Positions 39,983 through 49,287 of a DNA stretch of 64,000 nt are shown here, one piece after another. Position numbers and translations under genes: made by a program. Every line of letters starts with the position of its first letter. The stretch's first letter is position 1. The stretch covers positions 1 to 64,000 of the forward strand of contig JBCBMW010000012.1 of the NCBI GenBank assembly GCA_039822105.1. Reading direction: 5' to 3'. Source of the stretch: Parvularcula sp039822105 (GTDB taxonomy: Bacteria; Pseudomonadota; Alphaproteobacteria; Caulobacterales; Parvularculaceae). A model generated the notes under the pieces. It was not told where the DNA came from, searched no databases, and saw only the letters and a list, made by a program, of their open reading frames with translations.

Positions 39983-41461
39983 TTAGCCCCTCCACCATTC
40001 CGTCGGCTGCGCATCAAAACCGATCGCTTCTTCGAGCGCCGCCGCACCGCGCAGCATCACTTCTTCGCCAAAGGCAGGCGCCACAAGTTGAAGCCCCAGG
40101 GGCAACCCTTGGCTATCGACGCCAGCGGGCACTGAGACCCCTGGGACGCCAGCAAGGTTGGCTGTCACGGTGAAGACGTCGTTCAGATACATTTCGATGG
40201 GATCGGATGATTTTTCACCGAGCCCAAACGCAGAGGACGGTGAGGACGGCGTCAGCAGAAGATCGACCTTCTCAAACGCTTCAGCCAGCTCCATCGCGAT
40301 TTTCTTCCGCACACGCTGCGCACGCAGATAATAGGCATCATAATAGCCAGCGGAGAGCACATAGGTGCCGATCATCAGCCTGCGTTTGACTTCTGCGCCA
40401 AAGCCTTCACCGCGGGTCTTCGCGTAGAGCTCGTTGATATCGTCATCATGGACCCGTTGGCCATAACGGATGCCGTCATAGCGCGCGAGGTTCGATGACG
40501 CTTCGGCTGGCGCGACGATGTAATAGACGGGCAAAGCGTATTTCGTCAGAGGCAGCGAGACCTCAACGATCTCAGCACCCTGCTCTTTCAAGAGCTCGGC
40601 ACCTTTTTGCCAAAGCGCATCAATCTCGGACGGCATGCCATCAAGGCGATACTCCTTCGGAATACCGATCTTGAGGCCCTTCACCCCGCCCTCAAGCGCT
40701 TTCTCATAGTCCGGTACCGGACGATCGATGGAGGTTGAGTCCTTGGGGTCATAGCTCGCCATCGAGGTCAGCATGATCGAAGCGTCGCGAACGTCCCGCG
40801 CAATAGGACCCGCCTGATCAAGCGAGCTGGCAAAGGCGACAATACCGAACCGCGAACACCGGCCATAGGTCGGCTTGATCCCTACTGTCCCCGTGAGCGC
40901 CGCAGGCTGACGGATCGAACCGCCCGTATCCGTCGCTGTGGCCGCTGCGCAAAGCCGTGCCGATACAGCGGCAGCGGAGCCGCCAGACGAACCACCAGGC
41001 GACAGCTTGGTATCCTCGCCTTCGCGGCGCCAAGGGTTGATCACTGGTCCGTGGGCCGATGTTTCGTTCGACGAGCCCATGGCGAACTCATCAAGGTTGA
41101 GTTTGCCAAGAAACACGGCGCCATCACGTTTCAGGTTCCCCGAAACGGTCGACTCGTATGTTGGTGTGAAACCTTCGAGGATCTTACTCGACGCGTTGGT
41201 CGGCGTCCCTTCCGTACAGAACAGATCCTTGATGCCGAGCGGAACACCCTCGAGGGGTCCGGCCTCGCCTTTGCTGATCCGTTCGTCAGACGCCTTGGCA
41301 CACTCCCGCGCCTTATCCGCCGTCAAACGAACATAGGCGTTCAGCAGGCCTGAAGCTTCGGCTCGCTCAAGGTAGGCATCTGTGGCCTCTGCAGCGGTGA
41401 ACTCTTTCTTCGCCAGACCATCCCGCAAGGCGGCCAGCTTCAAACTCGTGAGGTCCGTCAT
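39983..41461 (-). CDS. gatA: Aspartyl/glutamyl-tRNA amidotransferase subunit A
   Basis: A 492-residue amidase that releases ammonia from Gln for the transamidation. The Ser-Ser-Lys catalytic set is visible in GVPLGIKDLF (Lys near residue 76) and SPGGSSGGSAAAVS (Ser near 155). It ends 2 bp before the gatB start and abuts gatC. Together with gatB and gatC it forms the indirect Gln/Asn-tRNA charging complex. Confidence 0.96.
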   Translation of the reverse strand: MTDLTSLKLAALRDGLAKKEFTAAEATDAYLERAEASGLLNAYVRLTADKARECAKASDERISKGEAGPLEGVPLGIKDLFCTEGTPTNASSKILEGFTPTYESTVSGNLKRDGAVFLGKLNLDEFAMGSSNETSAHGPVINPWRREGEDTKLSPGGSSGGSAAAVSARLCAAATATDTGGSIRQPAALTGTVGIKPTYGRCSRFGIVAFASSLDQAGPIARDVRDASIMLTSMASYDPKDSTSIDRPVPDYEKALEGGVKGLKIGIPKEYRLDGMPSEIDALWQKGAELLKEQGAEIVEVSLPLTKYALPVYYIVAPAEASSNLARYDGIRYGQRVHDDDINELYAKTRGEGFGAEVKRRLMIGTYVLSAGYYDAYYLRAQRVRKKIAMELAEAFEKVDLLLTPSSPSSAFGLGEKSSDPIEMYLNDVFTVTANLAGVPGVSVPAGVDSQGLPLGLQLVAPAFGEEVMLRGAAALEEAIGFDAQPTEWWRG

Positions 41462-41760
41462 TATTCTACAACCTTGGGCACGATGAAGAAGTGATCTTCC
41501 GTCTTCGGTGCATTGGCGACGATCTGATCAGGTTTGCCGCCGCCGGTTTCGTCATGGGTGAGCGTATCGGCGCGCATGGGCAGCGCGACATCGACGGACG
41601 AGGTCATCGCCTCGACCCCTTCGATATCGACCTCTTGGAGCTGCTCGATCCAATCGATGATACCGTTGAGCTCTCCAATGAGAGGCGTGATTTCCTCATC
41701 GCTCATCGCAATGCGAGCGAGTTTGGCAACTTTGCGGACTGTGGCTTCGTCTAGGCTCAT
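41461..41760 (-). CDS. gatC: Aspartyl/glutamyl-tRNA amidotransferase subunit C
   Basis: A 99-residue subunit that stabilises GatA-GatB. It has the start VRKVAKLARIAMSDEE and the C-terminal ALPMRADTLTHDE followed by VANAPKTEDHFFIVPKVVE, typical of GatC. Its stop overlaps the gatA start by 1 bp, so it is the first gene of the operon. Confidence 0.93.
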   Translation of the reverse strand: MSLDEATVRKVAKLARIAMSDEEITPLIGELNGIIDWIEQLQEVDIEGVEAMTSSVDVALPMRADTLTHDETGGGKPDQIVANAPKTEDHFFIVPKVVE

Positions 41761-41784
41761 GGCCGATCGCCGTATCAGCGAGGA

Positions 41785-42519
41785 TTAGAGACGTCCAGCA
41801 CGAAGCCGCCCCATCGTTGTTGAGGGGGACGCCATACGCAAATCTGCGGTGAGAAACGTCCTTGCGCTGAGGGCGAAGCGGCGACCGGCGAGCTCTTCGG
41901 TTAGCTCGAGAAAGTCCGCCATTGAGCGCTCGGTGTCCGCATAGCGGCGGTAGAAGTCCTGGGGAGAGAGTTCGGCCGCCACCGACATGCCCTCAGTCAA
42001 AACAGCGCCGCAGCCATAGATCGCCTCAATGCGGTTGATGGCGCCGACCCGGCCTTCGCGCAGCGCGTCGCGACATTGACCTTCGAGTTTGATGACCAGG
42101 CGCTCAGGGCTCGCTCGGCAGATTTCTCGGCAACGCACGAGCACGTCGATGGCAATCGCCTCAGCAAACCCTTCGTGCAAGAGCCGCGGTTCGTTCGGGA
42201 CCCCAAGCGACCACTGCCAAACATGGGCAAGTTCGTGGGCGAGGTTACGGACAAGCTGAGACCGCGCCTCCTCCGATGGCTCCTCCCAGGAGCCAATCAG
42301 TTGGACCAGAACGCTGTTGCCTCGGGCCTGGGAGTCGATGATGCGGACACCCGGCGGGTTGTCGCCCTTCTCCCAACGCATCGTGATCTGCGGCTCATGC
42401 TCGAGCTCAAGAGCCTCCATGAGCACCGGGACCACCTCATCGGTGGCTCGTTTCGCCCATCCGGGCACGGCAGCGCTTGCATTCCCGGCGATCACGACCA
42501 CAAGGGCGGCCATGGCCAT
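41785..42519 (-). CDS. Exported zinc metallopeptidase-like protein
   Basis: A 244-residue protein. MAMAALVVVIAGNASA is a signal peptide, and the HELAHVWQW motif (HExxH near residue 112) with HEGFAEAIAI 25 residues later fits a gluzincin-type zinc site. Substrate unknown. The ATGs at 42519 and 42513 overlap the divergent ruvX start, so no promoter space is left between them; a start further inside ruvX is possible. Confidence 0.7.
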   Translation of the reverse strand: MAMAALVVVIAGNASAAVPGWAKRATDEVVPVLMEALELEHEPQITMRWEKGDNPPGVRIIDSQARGNSVLVQLIGSWEEPSEEARSQLVRNLAHELAHVWQWSLGVPNEPRLLHEGFAEAIAIDVLVRCREICRASPERLVIKLEGQCRDALREGRVGAINRIEAIYGCGAVLTEGMSVAAELSPQDFYRRYADTERSMADFLELTEELAGRRFALSARTFLTADLRMASPSTTMGRLRAGRL

Positions 42520-42982
42520 CGATATTGACCATTTCACCAGCACAGAGGGAGCGCTGATCGGACTCGATCTTGGTGTGAAAACCATTGGCGTAGCTGTCTC
42601 TGATCCCCGGCAAACCCTGGCGACCCCCGTCACCACGTTAAAGCGTACGAAATTCACCGCCGACGCTCAAACGCTCCTCTCCATGGCGCAGGAACGCTTA
42701 GCGATTGGTTTCGTTCTTGGCCTCCCGCGCAACATGGACGGCAGCGATGGGCCCCGCGTGCAAGCGACGAAGACATTCGCCAAAAACCTAAGTCGGATGA
42801 CCTATTTGCCCATCGCGCTCTGGGATGAGCGTTTGTCGACCGCAGCGGCTGAGCGGCATCTTCTGGACCTTGACGTCTCCCGGGCGAAACGGGCAGCGGT
42901 GATCGACAGCCATGCAGCGAGTTTCATCCTCGAAGGAGCCCTCGCGCGTCTGGCGGATCTAAGAAAGGGATCAACGCCGTGA
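42512..42982 (+). CDS. ruvX: Holliday junction resolvase-like RuvX (YqgF)
   Basis: A 156-residue RNase H-fold protein of the YqgF family, linked to pre-16S rRNA 5' end maturation. Motifs are LIGLDLGVKTIGVAVSD near residue 15, FVLGLPRNMDGSDGPR and LWDERLSTAAAER. The chosen ATG is the last before the conserved start; the long upstream reading of the ORF is rejected. It overlaps pyrB by 4 bp. Confidence 0.9.
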   Translation: MAIDIDHFTSTEGALIGLDLGVKTIGVAVSDPRQTLATPVTTLKRTKFTADAQTLLSMAQERLAIGFVLGLPRNMDGSDGPRVQATKTFAKNLSRMTYLPIALWDERLSTAAAERHLLDLDVSRAKRAAVIDSHAASFILEGALARLADLRKGSTP

Positions 42983-43914
42983 AGCATCTGACCGGAATTG
43001 ACGCGCTCAGCGATGCAGATGTTCGGCAGATCCTGACGCGGACACTTGCGATGGACGCTGCGCTCGACGCGGGGAACCCGCCGGATGGTCCGCTTAAAGA
43101 TCAATTACTCTTCAATCTCTTCTACGAAAACTCCACCCGCACAAGCCTCAGCTTCGCCGTCGCGGGGATGCGTATGGGCGCGCATGTTGTGACGGTGCCT
43201 GTCGCGGCTTCTTCCGTGCACAAAGGCGAATCAGTGCGCGACACGGTCCTCACACTCTGCGCTCAGGGCGCCGACTTTATGGTGCTGCGCGCGGGTGGCG
43301 CGGGAACGATCGAGGCCGCTCGGCGCGCTATAGAAGAGCACGGGTTCCAAACCGCCATCATCAACGCTGGCGAAGGCGCCTTCGGTCATCCCACCCAGGC
43401 GCTCCTCGACGCAGCGACGATCCTCAAGTCTGCTGGTCGCACACCGGAAGAAGGACTGGACGGGCTAACGATCACGATCGTCGGGGATCTCGTCCATAGC
43501 CGCGTGGCCTCATCCTGCGCTCCGTTGTTCGCAAGACTGGGCGCAAATGTTCGGTATTGCGGTCCCCAAGACATGCTGCCGGAGGACCCGCCATCCGGCG
43601 TGGTCACGATGACAACGAATCGCGAAGCCGCGTTAGAAGGCGCTGATATCGTCATGGCCCTGAGGATCCAGCTTGAGCGCCTCAGCGCTGACACATCGGT
43701 TGATCCGGTGGCCTACCGGGCCGACTATGGGCTCACCACCGACTCCCTGAAAGCTGCCAAGCCTGGCGCGTTGGTGATGCATCCAGGGCCGATGAACCGC
43801 GGCGTAGAAATCGACGGCGATATTGCCGATGACCAAGCGCATTCGTTGATCCTCAAGCAAGTGGCCATGGGTGTTCCGACCCGCATGGCCTTGTTGGAGT
43901 TTGCCGCCACATGA
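42979..43914 (+). CDS. pyrB: Aspartate carbamoyltransferase catalytic subunit
   Basis: A 311-residue ATCase of pyrimidine synthesis. The carbamoyl-phosphate site STRTSLSFAVAGMRMGA near residue 51, INAGEGAFGHPTQALLD and the C-terminal HPGPMNRGVEI are typical. It starts at GTG overlapping the ruvX stop. No pyrC (dihydroorotase) follows; plsY comes next, unlike the pyrB-pyrC-plsY order I recall for related bacteria. Confidence 0.95.
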   Translation: MKHLTGIDALSDADVRQILTRTLAMDAALDAGNPPDGPLKDQLLFNLFYENSTRTSLSFAVAGMRMGAHVVTVPVAASSVHKGESVRDTVLTLCAQGADFMVLRAGGAGTIEAARRAIEEHGFQTAIINAGEGAFGHPTQALLDAATILKSAGRTPEEGLDGLTITIVGDLVHSRVASSCAPLFARLGANVRYCGPQDMLPEDPPSGVVTMTTNREAALEGADIVMALRIQLERLSADTSVDPVAYRADYGLTTDSLKAAKPGALVMHPGPMNRGVEIDGDIADDQAHSLILKQVAMGVPTRMALLEFAAT

Positions 43915-44504
43915 CGATCACTTTGGTCCTGGTCGCCGCGCTGTCCTATCTTTTGGGCGCTATTCCCTTTGGCCTTGTCATTGTACGGATGGCCGGTCTC
44001 GGCGACATCCGCGAGATCGGCTCGGGCAATATCGGCGCCACCAACGTCCTGCGCACGGGACGCAAGGACCTGGCCGCTGCGACCTTTGCCCTCGATAGCG
44101 GTAAGGGCGCGATCGCCGTTCTGCTGGCCGGCGCGCTCACGGGCGGCAGCACGTTGGCCATGGCGCTAGCAGGCGCGTCAGCGTTCCTCGGCCACCTGTT
44201 CCCGGTGTTCTTGAAGTTCAAAGGCGGCAAAGGTGTTGCGACCTATTTTGGCACCCTCTTGGCGCTTTGGCCGATTGGTCTCGTTGTGGCCGCTCTGGCT
44301 TGGCTCGGGGTCGCTTTCACCCTGCGCTATTCGTCGCTGGCAGCCCTGGTAGCCGCGACGGTCACGCCGATCGCGTTCTTCGTCGCGGGCAAAACCGCCC
44401 TCTTCTTAGCCGTTCTTTTCATGACGATTCTGATCTTCGTCAGGCACCAGCAGAACATCGCCAGGTTGTTAGACGGCAGCGAACCAAAGATCGGAAAGCG
44501 CTAA
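43911..44504 (+). CDS. plsY: Glycerol-3-phosphate acyltransferase
   Basis: A 197-residue membrane acyltransferase that transfers the acyl group from acyl phosphate to glycerol-3-phosphate, first step of phospholipid synthesis. Motif IREIGSGNIGATNVLR near residue 35, LDSGKGAIAVLLAG and FKGGKGVATYFG are the PlsY signatures. About five membrane segments. It overlaps pyrB by 4 bp. Confidence 0.95.
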   Translation: MTITLVLVAALSYLLGAIPFGLVIVRMAGLGDIREIGSGNIGATNVLRTGRKDLAAATFALDSGKGAIAVLLAGALTGGSTLAMALAGASAFLGHLFPVFLKFKGGKGVATYFGTLLALWPIGLVVAALAWLGVAFTLRYSSLAALVAATVTPIAFFVAGKTALFLAVLFMTILIFVRHQQNIARLLDGSEPKIGKR

Positions 44505-44613
44505 AAACGCTGGCCTCCACGCCACTTTCATCTAAAAGCATGTTTCGCCTTGCGTCGGAGCCTGACCTGGCCTCATGTGCGCTGCAGCAAAAGTTATAAG
44601 GGAGAAAAGCTCC

Positions 44614-46020
44614 ATGTCCGCTGAAAACGTCCTCAAGATGATCAAGGATGACGACATCCAGTTCGTCGACCTCCGGTTCACCGACACCCGCGGGAAATGG
44701 CAGCACGTCACCTTTGACAAAGGTCAAATCGACGAAGGTTTCTTCGAAAACGGCTCGATGTTTGACGGTTCCTCAATCGCTGGATGGAAGCCCATCAACG
44801 AAAGCGACATGGTGCTGATGCCCGACCCGGACACGGCCGTGATCGATCCATTCTTCCAGGCCAAAACGCTGTCGCTGACCTGCGACATTCTTGAGCCAGA
44901 AGACATGTCTCCTTACAACCGCGACCCACGTTCAACGGCGAAGGCTGCTGAGGCGTACCTCAAAAGCTCCGGAATTGGCGACGCGGCCTTCTTTGGTCCG
45001 GAAGCGGAGTTCTTTGTCTTCGAGGACGTCCTAATTTCGACGAGCCAAGACAATATCGGCTTCTCGATCGACAGCGGCGAAGGTCCATACAACATGGACA
45101 CACCGATGGAGGGCGGCAACCTCGGTCACCGTCCTCGCGCCAAGGGCGGCTACTTCCCCGTCCCGCCGGTCGACAGCGAGCAGGACATGCGGTCGGAGAT
45201 GATCGCGTACATGAACGAGATGGGTCTTGAGACCGAGAAGCACCACCACGAAGTGGCGCCTTCGCAGCACGAGCTCGGCATCAAGTTCAACACACTGACG
45301 AAAATCGCTGACCACCTGCAGATCTACAAATACGTGGTCCAGCAGGTCGCTGACAGCTTTGGCAAGACAGCGACTTTCATGCCAAAGCCTGTCTACAACG
45401 ACAACGGCTCGGGCATGCACGTCCACCAGTCGATCTGGAAAGACGACAACACGATCTTTGCTGGCGACGGCTACACCGGCCTCAGCGACACGTGCCTTCA
45501 CTATATCGGCGGTATCATCAAACACGCTCGCGCGATCAACGCGTTCGCCAACTCCACCACCAACAGCTACAAGCGTCTGATCCCAGGCTTTGAAGCTCCC
45601 GTGATCTTGGCTTACTCATCGCGCAACCGTTCCGCATCCGTCCGTATTCCGTGGGTCAGCTCACCGAAAGCCAAGCGGATTGAGACGCGCTTCCCGGATG
45701 CCGCCGGCAACCCCTACCTCACCTTCACGGCCCTTCTGATGGCTGGCCTCGACGGCATCGAGAACCAGATCCATCCTGGTGATCCGATGGAAGACGATCT
45801 TTATGCGTTGAGTGATGCTGAGCTCAAAGACGTGCCGACCGTATCCAGTTCGCTCGAAATGTCTCTCGAAGCCCTCGACAAAGACCGCGCCTTCCTGACC
45901 AAAGGCGGCGTCTTCAACGATGACCAGATCAACGGCTATCTGGAACTCAAAGAAGAAGAGGTGTCGCGCTATAACCAGACGCCGCACCCTGTCGAATTTG
46001 ACATGTATTACAGTAGCTAA
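44614..46020 (+). CDS. glnA: Glutamine synthetase, type I
   Basis: A 468-residue GlnA. The N-terminal MFDGSSIAGWKPINESDM, HEVAPSQHELGIKF near residue 200 and NRSASVRIPW are typical. The adenylylation Tyr lies in DDLYALSDAELKD near residue 397, so regulation by GlnE is likely. The ATG at 44614 follows GGGAGAAAAGCTCC. The usual upstream glnB (PII) gene is absent; plsY precedes it instead. Confidence 0.96.
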   Translation: MSAENVLKMIKDDDIQFVDLRFTDTRGKWQHVTFDKGQIDEGFFENGSMFDGSSIAGWKPINESDMVLMPDPDTAVIDPFFQAKTLSLTCDILEPEDMSPYNRDPRSTAKAAEAYLKSSGIGDAAFFGPEAEFFVFEDVLISTSQDNIGFSIDSGEGPYNMDTPMEGGNLGHRPRAKGGYFPVPPVDSEQDMRSEMIAYMNEMGLETEKHHHEVAPSQHELGIKFNTLTKIADHLQIYKYVVQQVADSFGKTATFMPKPVYNDNGSGMHVHQSIWKDDNTIFAGDGYTGLSDTCLHYIGGIIKHARAINAFANSTTNSYKRLIPGFEAPVILAYSSRNRSASVRIPWVSSPKAKRIETRFPDAAGNPYLTFTALLMAGLDGIENQIHPGDPMEDDLYALSDAELKDVPTVSSSLEMSLEALDKDRAFLTKGGVFNDDQINGYLELKEEEVSRYNQTPHPVEFDMYYSS

Positions 46021-46041
46021 GACTGACGTCTAAAGTTTGAG

Positions 46042-46075
46042 AGCCCGCTGGAAGAAGCCCTTCCGGCGGGCTTTT
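46042..46075 (+). terminator. Rho-independent terminator after glnA
   Basis: AGCCCGC (46042-46048) pairs with GCGGGCT (46066-46072) around an inner GGAAG/CTTCC stem, followed by TTT. It lies 21 bp after the glnA stop and next to the convergent pleD stop, and may serve both strands. Confidence 0.8.
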
Positions 46076-47446
46076 CTATGCAGCCTCGTCGATGACGCGG
46101 TTGCGGCCGGTTTCTTTCGCCTTGTAGAGCGCTTCGTCCGCACGCTTCAGAAGAGCGGCCAGCGAATCAGTGATGGTGAAGGTCGAGACACCAATCGAAA
46201 CCGTAACACTGATTTCGTCGCCATTCGGGAGTTTGACAGGTTCGGCCTCAACAGCCGCGCGCAGACGCTCAGCGATACCGTGACCTGCCTCTTTTGGCGT
46301 TTTCGGCATCAGGATCGCAAACTCTTCACCGCCCGTGCGGCAAGCCAGGTCAGCGCCGCGTACGGAAATCGTGAGACGACCTGAAATGTCTTTCAGCACC
46401 TGGTCGCCAGCGTCATGGCCATAGGTGTCGTTGACCTGCTTGAAGTGATCGATGTCGATCATCAGGCATGTGAGGTCGTCATCGTCGCTACGCGCATCAT
46501 CGAGAAGCTTCGGCCCTTGCGTCGCCAGGAAGCGGCGGTTGTAGAGCCCGGTCAGCTGATCAGTGATCGCCAGTTCCAGGGTCTCATCGAACGATGTCCG
46601 AAGATGCTCGATATACCGCATACGGCGGATCTGCGTCCGCACACGAGCCGCCAGTTCCTGCGAGTCGATCGGCTTCATGAGGTAGTCAGATACACCCAGA
46701 TCAAGTGCCCGGACGACCATCCGCGTTTCTTCGGGGCCCGCGATCGCCAAGAGCGGCGCCAGCCGCGTCATATCGAAAGCGCGAATCGCTGAGCAAAGGC
46801 GCAGCGGATCATAGGTCGAAAGACCCAGATCAATCAGCACGAGGTCAGGCTCACCTCTGCGCAGCGCCTCGAGCGCCACCCGGCCGTCGCTCTCGTAAAT
46901 CACCGACACCTGGCTCGGCATGTGCTCCGAGCCGTTCTCAAGCTCTGGAATCGCAGGCTGATCCGTCACCGCGAGAATCGTCGCTTGTTTCGAATCGTAT
47001 TGGGTGAGGTCCGCTTTGTTGAGGATCCCCATCCGTGCACCCGCCTGATGGCGATGGCGCAGCTCGTCCGTCATTTGCTTGAACCGCGTCAGGCTCCTCA
47101 CCCGAGCGAACAGCGCGATGTCTTGAACGGGCTTGGTCAGAAAATCATCGGCACCGGCGCTCAAACCGGCGACTCGGTCAGCCTGTTGGTCGAGCGCGGT
47201 CACCATCACGACAGGGATATGCCACGTCGCATCGCTGCCCTTCAGCCGCTGGCAGGTCTCAAACCCATCAAGGCCCGGCATCATGACATCGAGAAGGACG
47301 ATATCGGGCTGTTGTTCTTCAGCGATTTCAATGGCTTCTTGACCTGAAAGTGCGGTCAAAACCTCAAAATACTCCGCGCGCAGCTTCGCTTCGAGAAGCT
47401 TCACGTTGGGTTCGAGATCATCAACAACGAGGACCCGCGCGGTCAT
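46076..47446 (-). CDS. pleD: PleD-type response regulator diguanylate cyclase
   Basis: A 456-residue protein with two receiver domains (RVLVVDDLEPNVKLLEA at the start, phospho-Asp in IVLLDVMMPGL; second near residues 155-275) and a GGDEF domain with RTGGEEFAI near residue 370. The RGAD just before it is the c-di-GMP inhibition site. It makes c-di-GMP at the stalked pole in Caulobacter. It follows divK on the same strand after 36 bp. Confidence 0.95.
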   Translation of the reverse strand: MTARVLVVDDLEPNVKLLEAKLRAEYFEVLTALSGQEAIEIAEEQQPDIVLLDVMMPGLDGFETCQRLKGSDATWHIPVVMVTALDQQADRVAGLSAGADDFLTKPVQDIALFARVRSLTRFKQMTDELRHRHQAGARMGILNKADLTQYDSKQATILAVTDQPAIPELENGSEHMPSQVSVIYESDGRVALEALRRGEPDLVLIDLGLSTYDPLRLCSAIRAFDMTRLAPLLAIAGPEETRMVVRALDLGVSDYLMKPIDSQELAARVRTQIRRMRYIEHLRTSFDETLELAITDQLTGLYNRRFLATQGPKLLDDARSDDDDLTCLMIDIDHFKQVNDTYGHDAGDQVLKDISGRLTISVRGADLACRTGGEEFAILMPKTPKEAGHGIAERLRAAVEAEPVKLPNGDEISVTVSIGVSTFTITDSLAALLKRADEALYKAKETGRNRVIDEAA

Positions 47447-47482
47447 AATCCATCCCTTGCAAGCAGACTTGCGGGGACAGGA

Positions 47483-47857
47483 TTAGGTCAAATACCTTTT
47501 CACTTTCTCAAGGAACTCGGTGACGGAGATCGGTTTTGCGAGATAATCATCACATCCCGCAGCGCGGATGCGTTCCTCATCGTCTTTCATGGCAAAAGCC
47601 GTGATGGCGATAATCGGGGTCTCCGCCAGCTTGGGTTCAGACTTCATTTGCCGCGCAACCTCTGTGCCGGAGCGTTCAGGCAGCTGGATATCCATCAAAA
47701 TGAGGTCCGGTGCGTGGTCGATTGCTAAGCGATAGGCGTCATCACCATTGCCTGCTTGCAGGATGGTGTATCCCTGCACCTCCAGCAGGTCGTTGAAGAG
47801 CTTCATGTTCAGCTCGTTGTCTTCAACCACCAGAACGGTCTTTGCAGCGGTGTCCAT
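47483..47857 (-). CDS. divK: Single-domain response regulator DivK
   Basis: A 124-residue CheY-like protein: start KTVLVVEDNELNMKLFNDL, phospho-Asp in LILMDIQLPERSGTEV near residue 53, Lys in YLAKPISVTEF. DivK controls the PleC/DivJ asymmetry switch upstream of CtrA. It heads a divK-pleD pair, as in Caulobacter, and is divergent from dinB. Confidence 0.95.
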   Translation of the reverse strand: MDTAAKTVLVVEDNELNMKLFNDLLEVQGYTILQAGNGDDAYRLAIDHAPDLILMDIQLPERSGTEVARQMKSEPKLAETPIIAITAFAMKDDEERIRAAGCDDYLAKPISVTEFLEKVKRYLT

Positions 47858-47996
47858 GGCCCTTACCCAACGGTTTGCGGGCCCCCCGAGGGGCGGTTAA
47901 AACCCGCTTTAAGATTAAGGGCGAGTCTCTATGTGCCCTCAATTTCATCCGGCTTAGGTTGTCGGGGCTTAATCACAGGTTGACGGCGGTGACGGT

Positions 47997-49268
47997 TTGA
48001 CGGGTGCCCTTTGTCTTGGCTGCGGAGCGCTAGGCTCGTCCGAGCAATGCGATGCCTGTTCGGGCTTCCGTCAGCTCGTACATCCTGAGATTGAATCGCT
48101 CTCGATCGCCCATGTGGACTGCGATGCCTTCTTCGCCGCGGTGGAGAAGCGCGATGACCCCAGCCTTGAGCATCGGCCCGTGCTGGTTGGCGGAGGGCAG
48201 CGCGGTGTCGTCTCGGCTGCTTGTTACATCGCCAGGACCTACGGCGTTCGCTCCGCCATGCCGATCTTCAAAGCCAAGCGGCTGTGCCCCGAGGCGGTGA
48301 TCGTGAAGCCCCGCTATGACGCTTACAGCGACGCCTCTCGCCAGGTGCGCGCAGCCATGGAAGCGATCACACCGTTGGTCGAGCCGGTCTCCATCGATGA
48401 AGCCTTCCTTGATCTTTCGGGGACGGAGCGTCTCCACGGCTGCGCCCCCGCTTCGACCCTCGTGAAACTGCAGCGCCGGGTCGAAGATGAGGTGGGTATC
48501 ACGATTTCGATTGGCCTCAGCCACAACAAGTCGCTCGCGAAGCTCGCTTCCGATCTCGACAAACCCCGCGGCTTTGCCGTGATCGGCGAAGCGGAGACCC
48601 TCACCTTCCTGGCTGAGCTTCCTGTGCGCAAAATCTACGGCGTCGGCGCATCCTTCGCCGCCAAGCTCGAGAAAGAGGGCATACGAACAGTCGGTGATGT
48701 CCAAAACCTAGGCATCTGTGCCCTGACGGACCGGTTTGGCGAGCATGGCCTGTGGCTGCACGCGCGGGCGATGGGAAAGGATCCAAGGCCCGTGCGCCTG
48801 GATCGTTTGACAAAGTCCGTATCGGGAGAGACCACCTTCAACGAAGACACAATGGACCGTGACGTTCTTGAGGATCGCCTCTACGCCATGGCCCAGCGCG
48901 TTTCTGAGCGGGCCAAGGCCAAGGGCCTTGCAGGCCTGGTGGTGACCCTCAAACTGAAGACAGCCCAGTTCAAGAGCCTCACCCGCAGGCGAACCCTCGG
49001 TGTGGCGACCAATCTTGCAGCTGTGCTGTTCGACGAGGCCAAAGCGCTACTCGCGGAAGAGCAAACCCGATCGCCACGCACCGCATACCGGCTTATCGGC
49101 GTCGGGATTTCCGATCTCGTCACCGATGAGGAAGCCCGTGCTGATCTTGCCTATCCTGAGGACCACGAACGCCATAGACAGCGCGAAGACGCCCTCGCCA
49201 GCCTGCGCGGGAAGTTCGGAAAAGACGTGATCGGCACAATGCGTGACCGCCGCACGACCAAGCGCTGA
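47997..49268 (+). CDS. dinB: DNA polymerase IV with N-terminal zinc ribbon
   Basis: A 423-residue Y-family translesion polymerase. The palm has HVDCDAFFAAVEKRDDPSL and VEPVSIDEAFLDLSG, followed by HhH and little-finger domains. About 25 residues precede it with CLGC and CDAC pairs, a zinc-ribbon-like extension I recall from alphaproteobacterial DinB. The reading starts at TTG with no clear ribosome-binding site, so the start is not certain. Confidence 0.93.
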   Translation: MTGALCLGCGALGSSEQCDACSGFRQLVHPEIESLSIAHVDCDAFFAAVEKRDDPSLEHRPVLVGGGQRGVVSAACYIARTYGVRSAMPIFKAKRLCPEAVIVKPRYDAYSDASRQVRAAMEAITPLVEPVSIDEAFLDLSGTERLHGCAPASTLVKLQRRVEDEVGITISIGLSHNKSLAKLASDLDKPRGFAVIGEAETLTFLAELPVRKIYGVGASFAAKLEKEGIRTVGDVQNLGICALTDRFGEHGLWLHARAMGKDPRPVRLDRLTKSVSGETTFNEDTMDRDVLEDRLYAMAQRVSERAKAKGLAGLVVTLKLKTAQFKSLTRRRTLGVATNLAAVLFDEAKALLAEEQTRSPRTAYRLIGVGISDLVTDEEARADLAYPEDHERHRQREDALASLRGKFGKDVIGTMRDRRTTKR

Positions 49269-49287
49269 CAAGACCAAAAGGACCACC

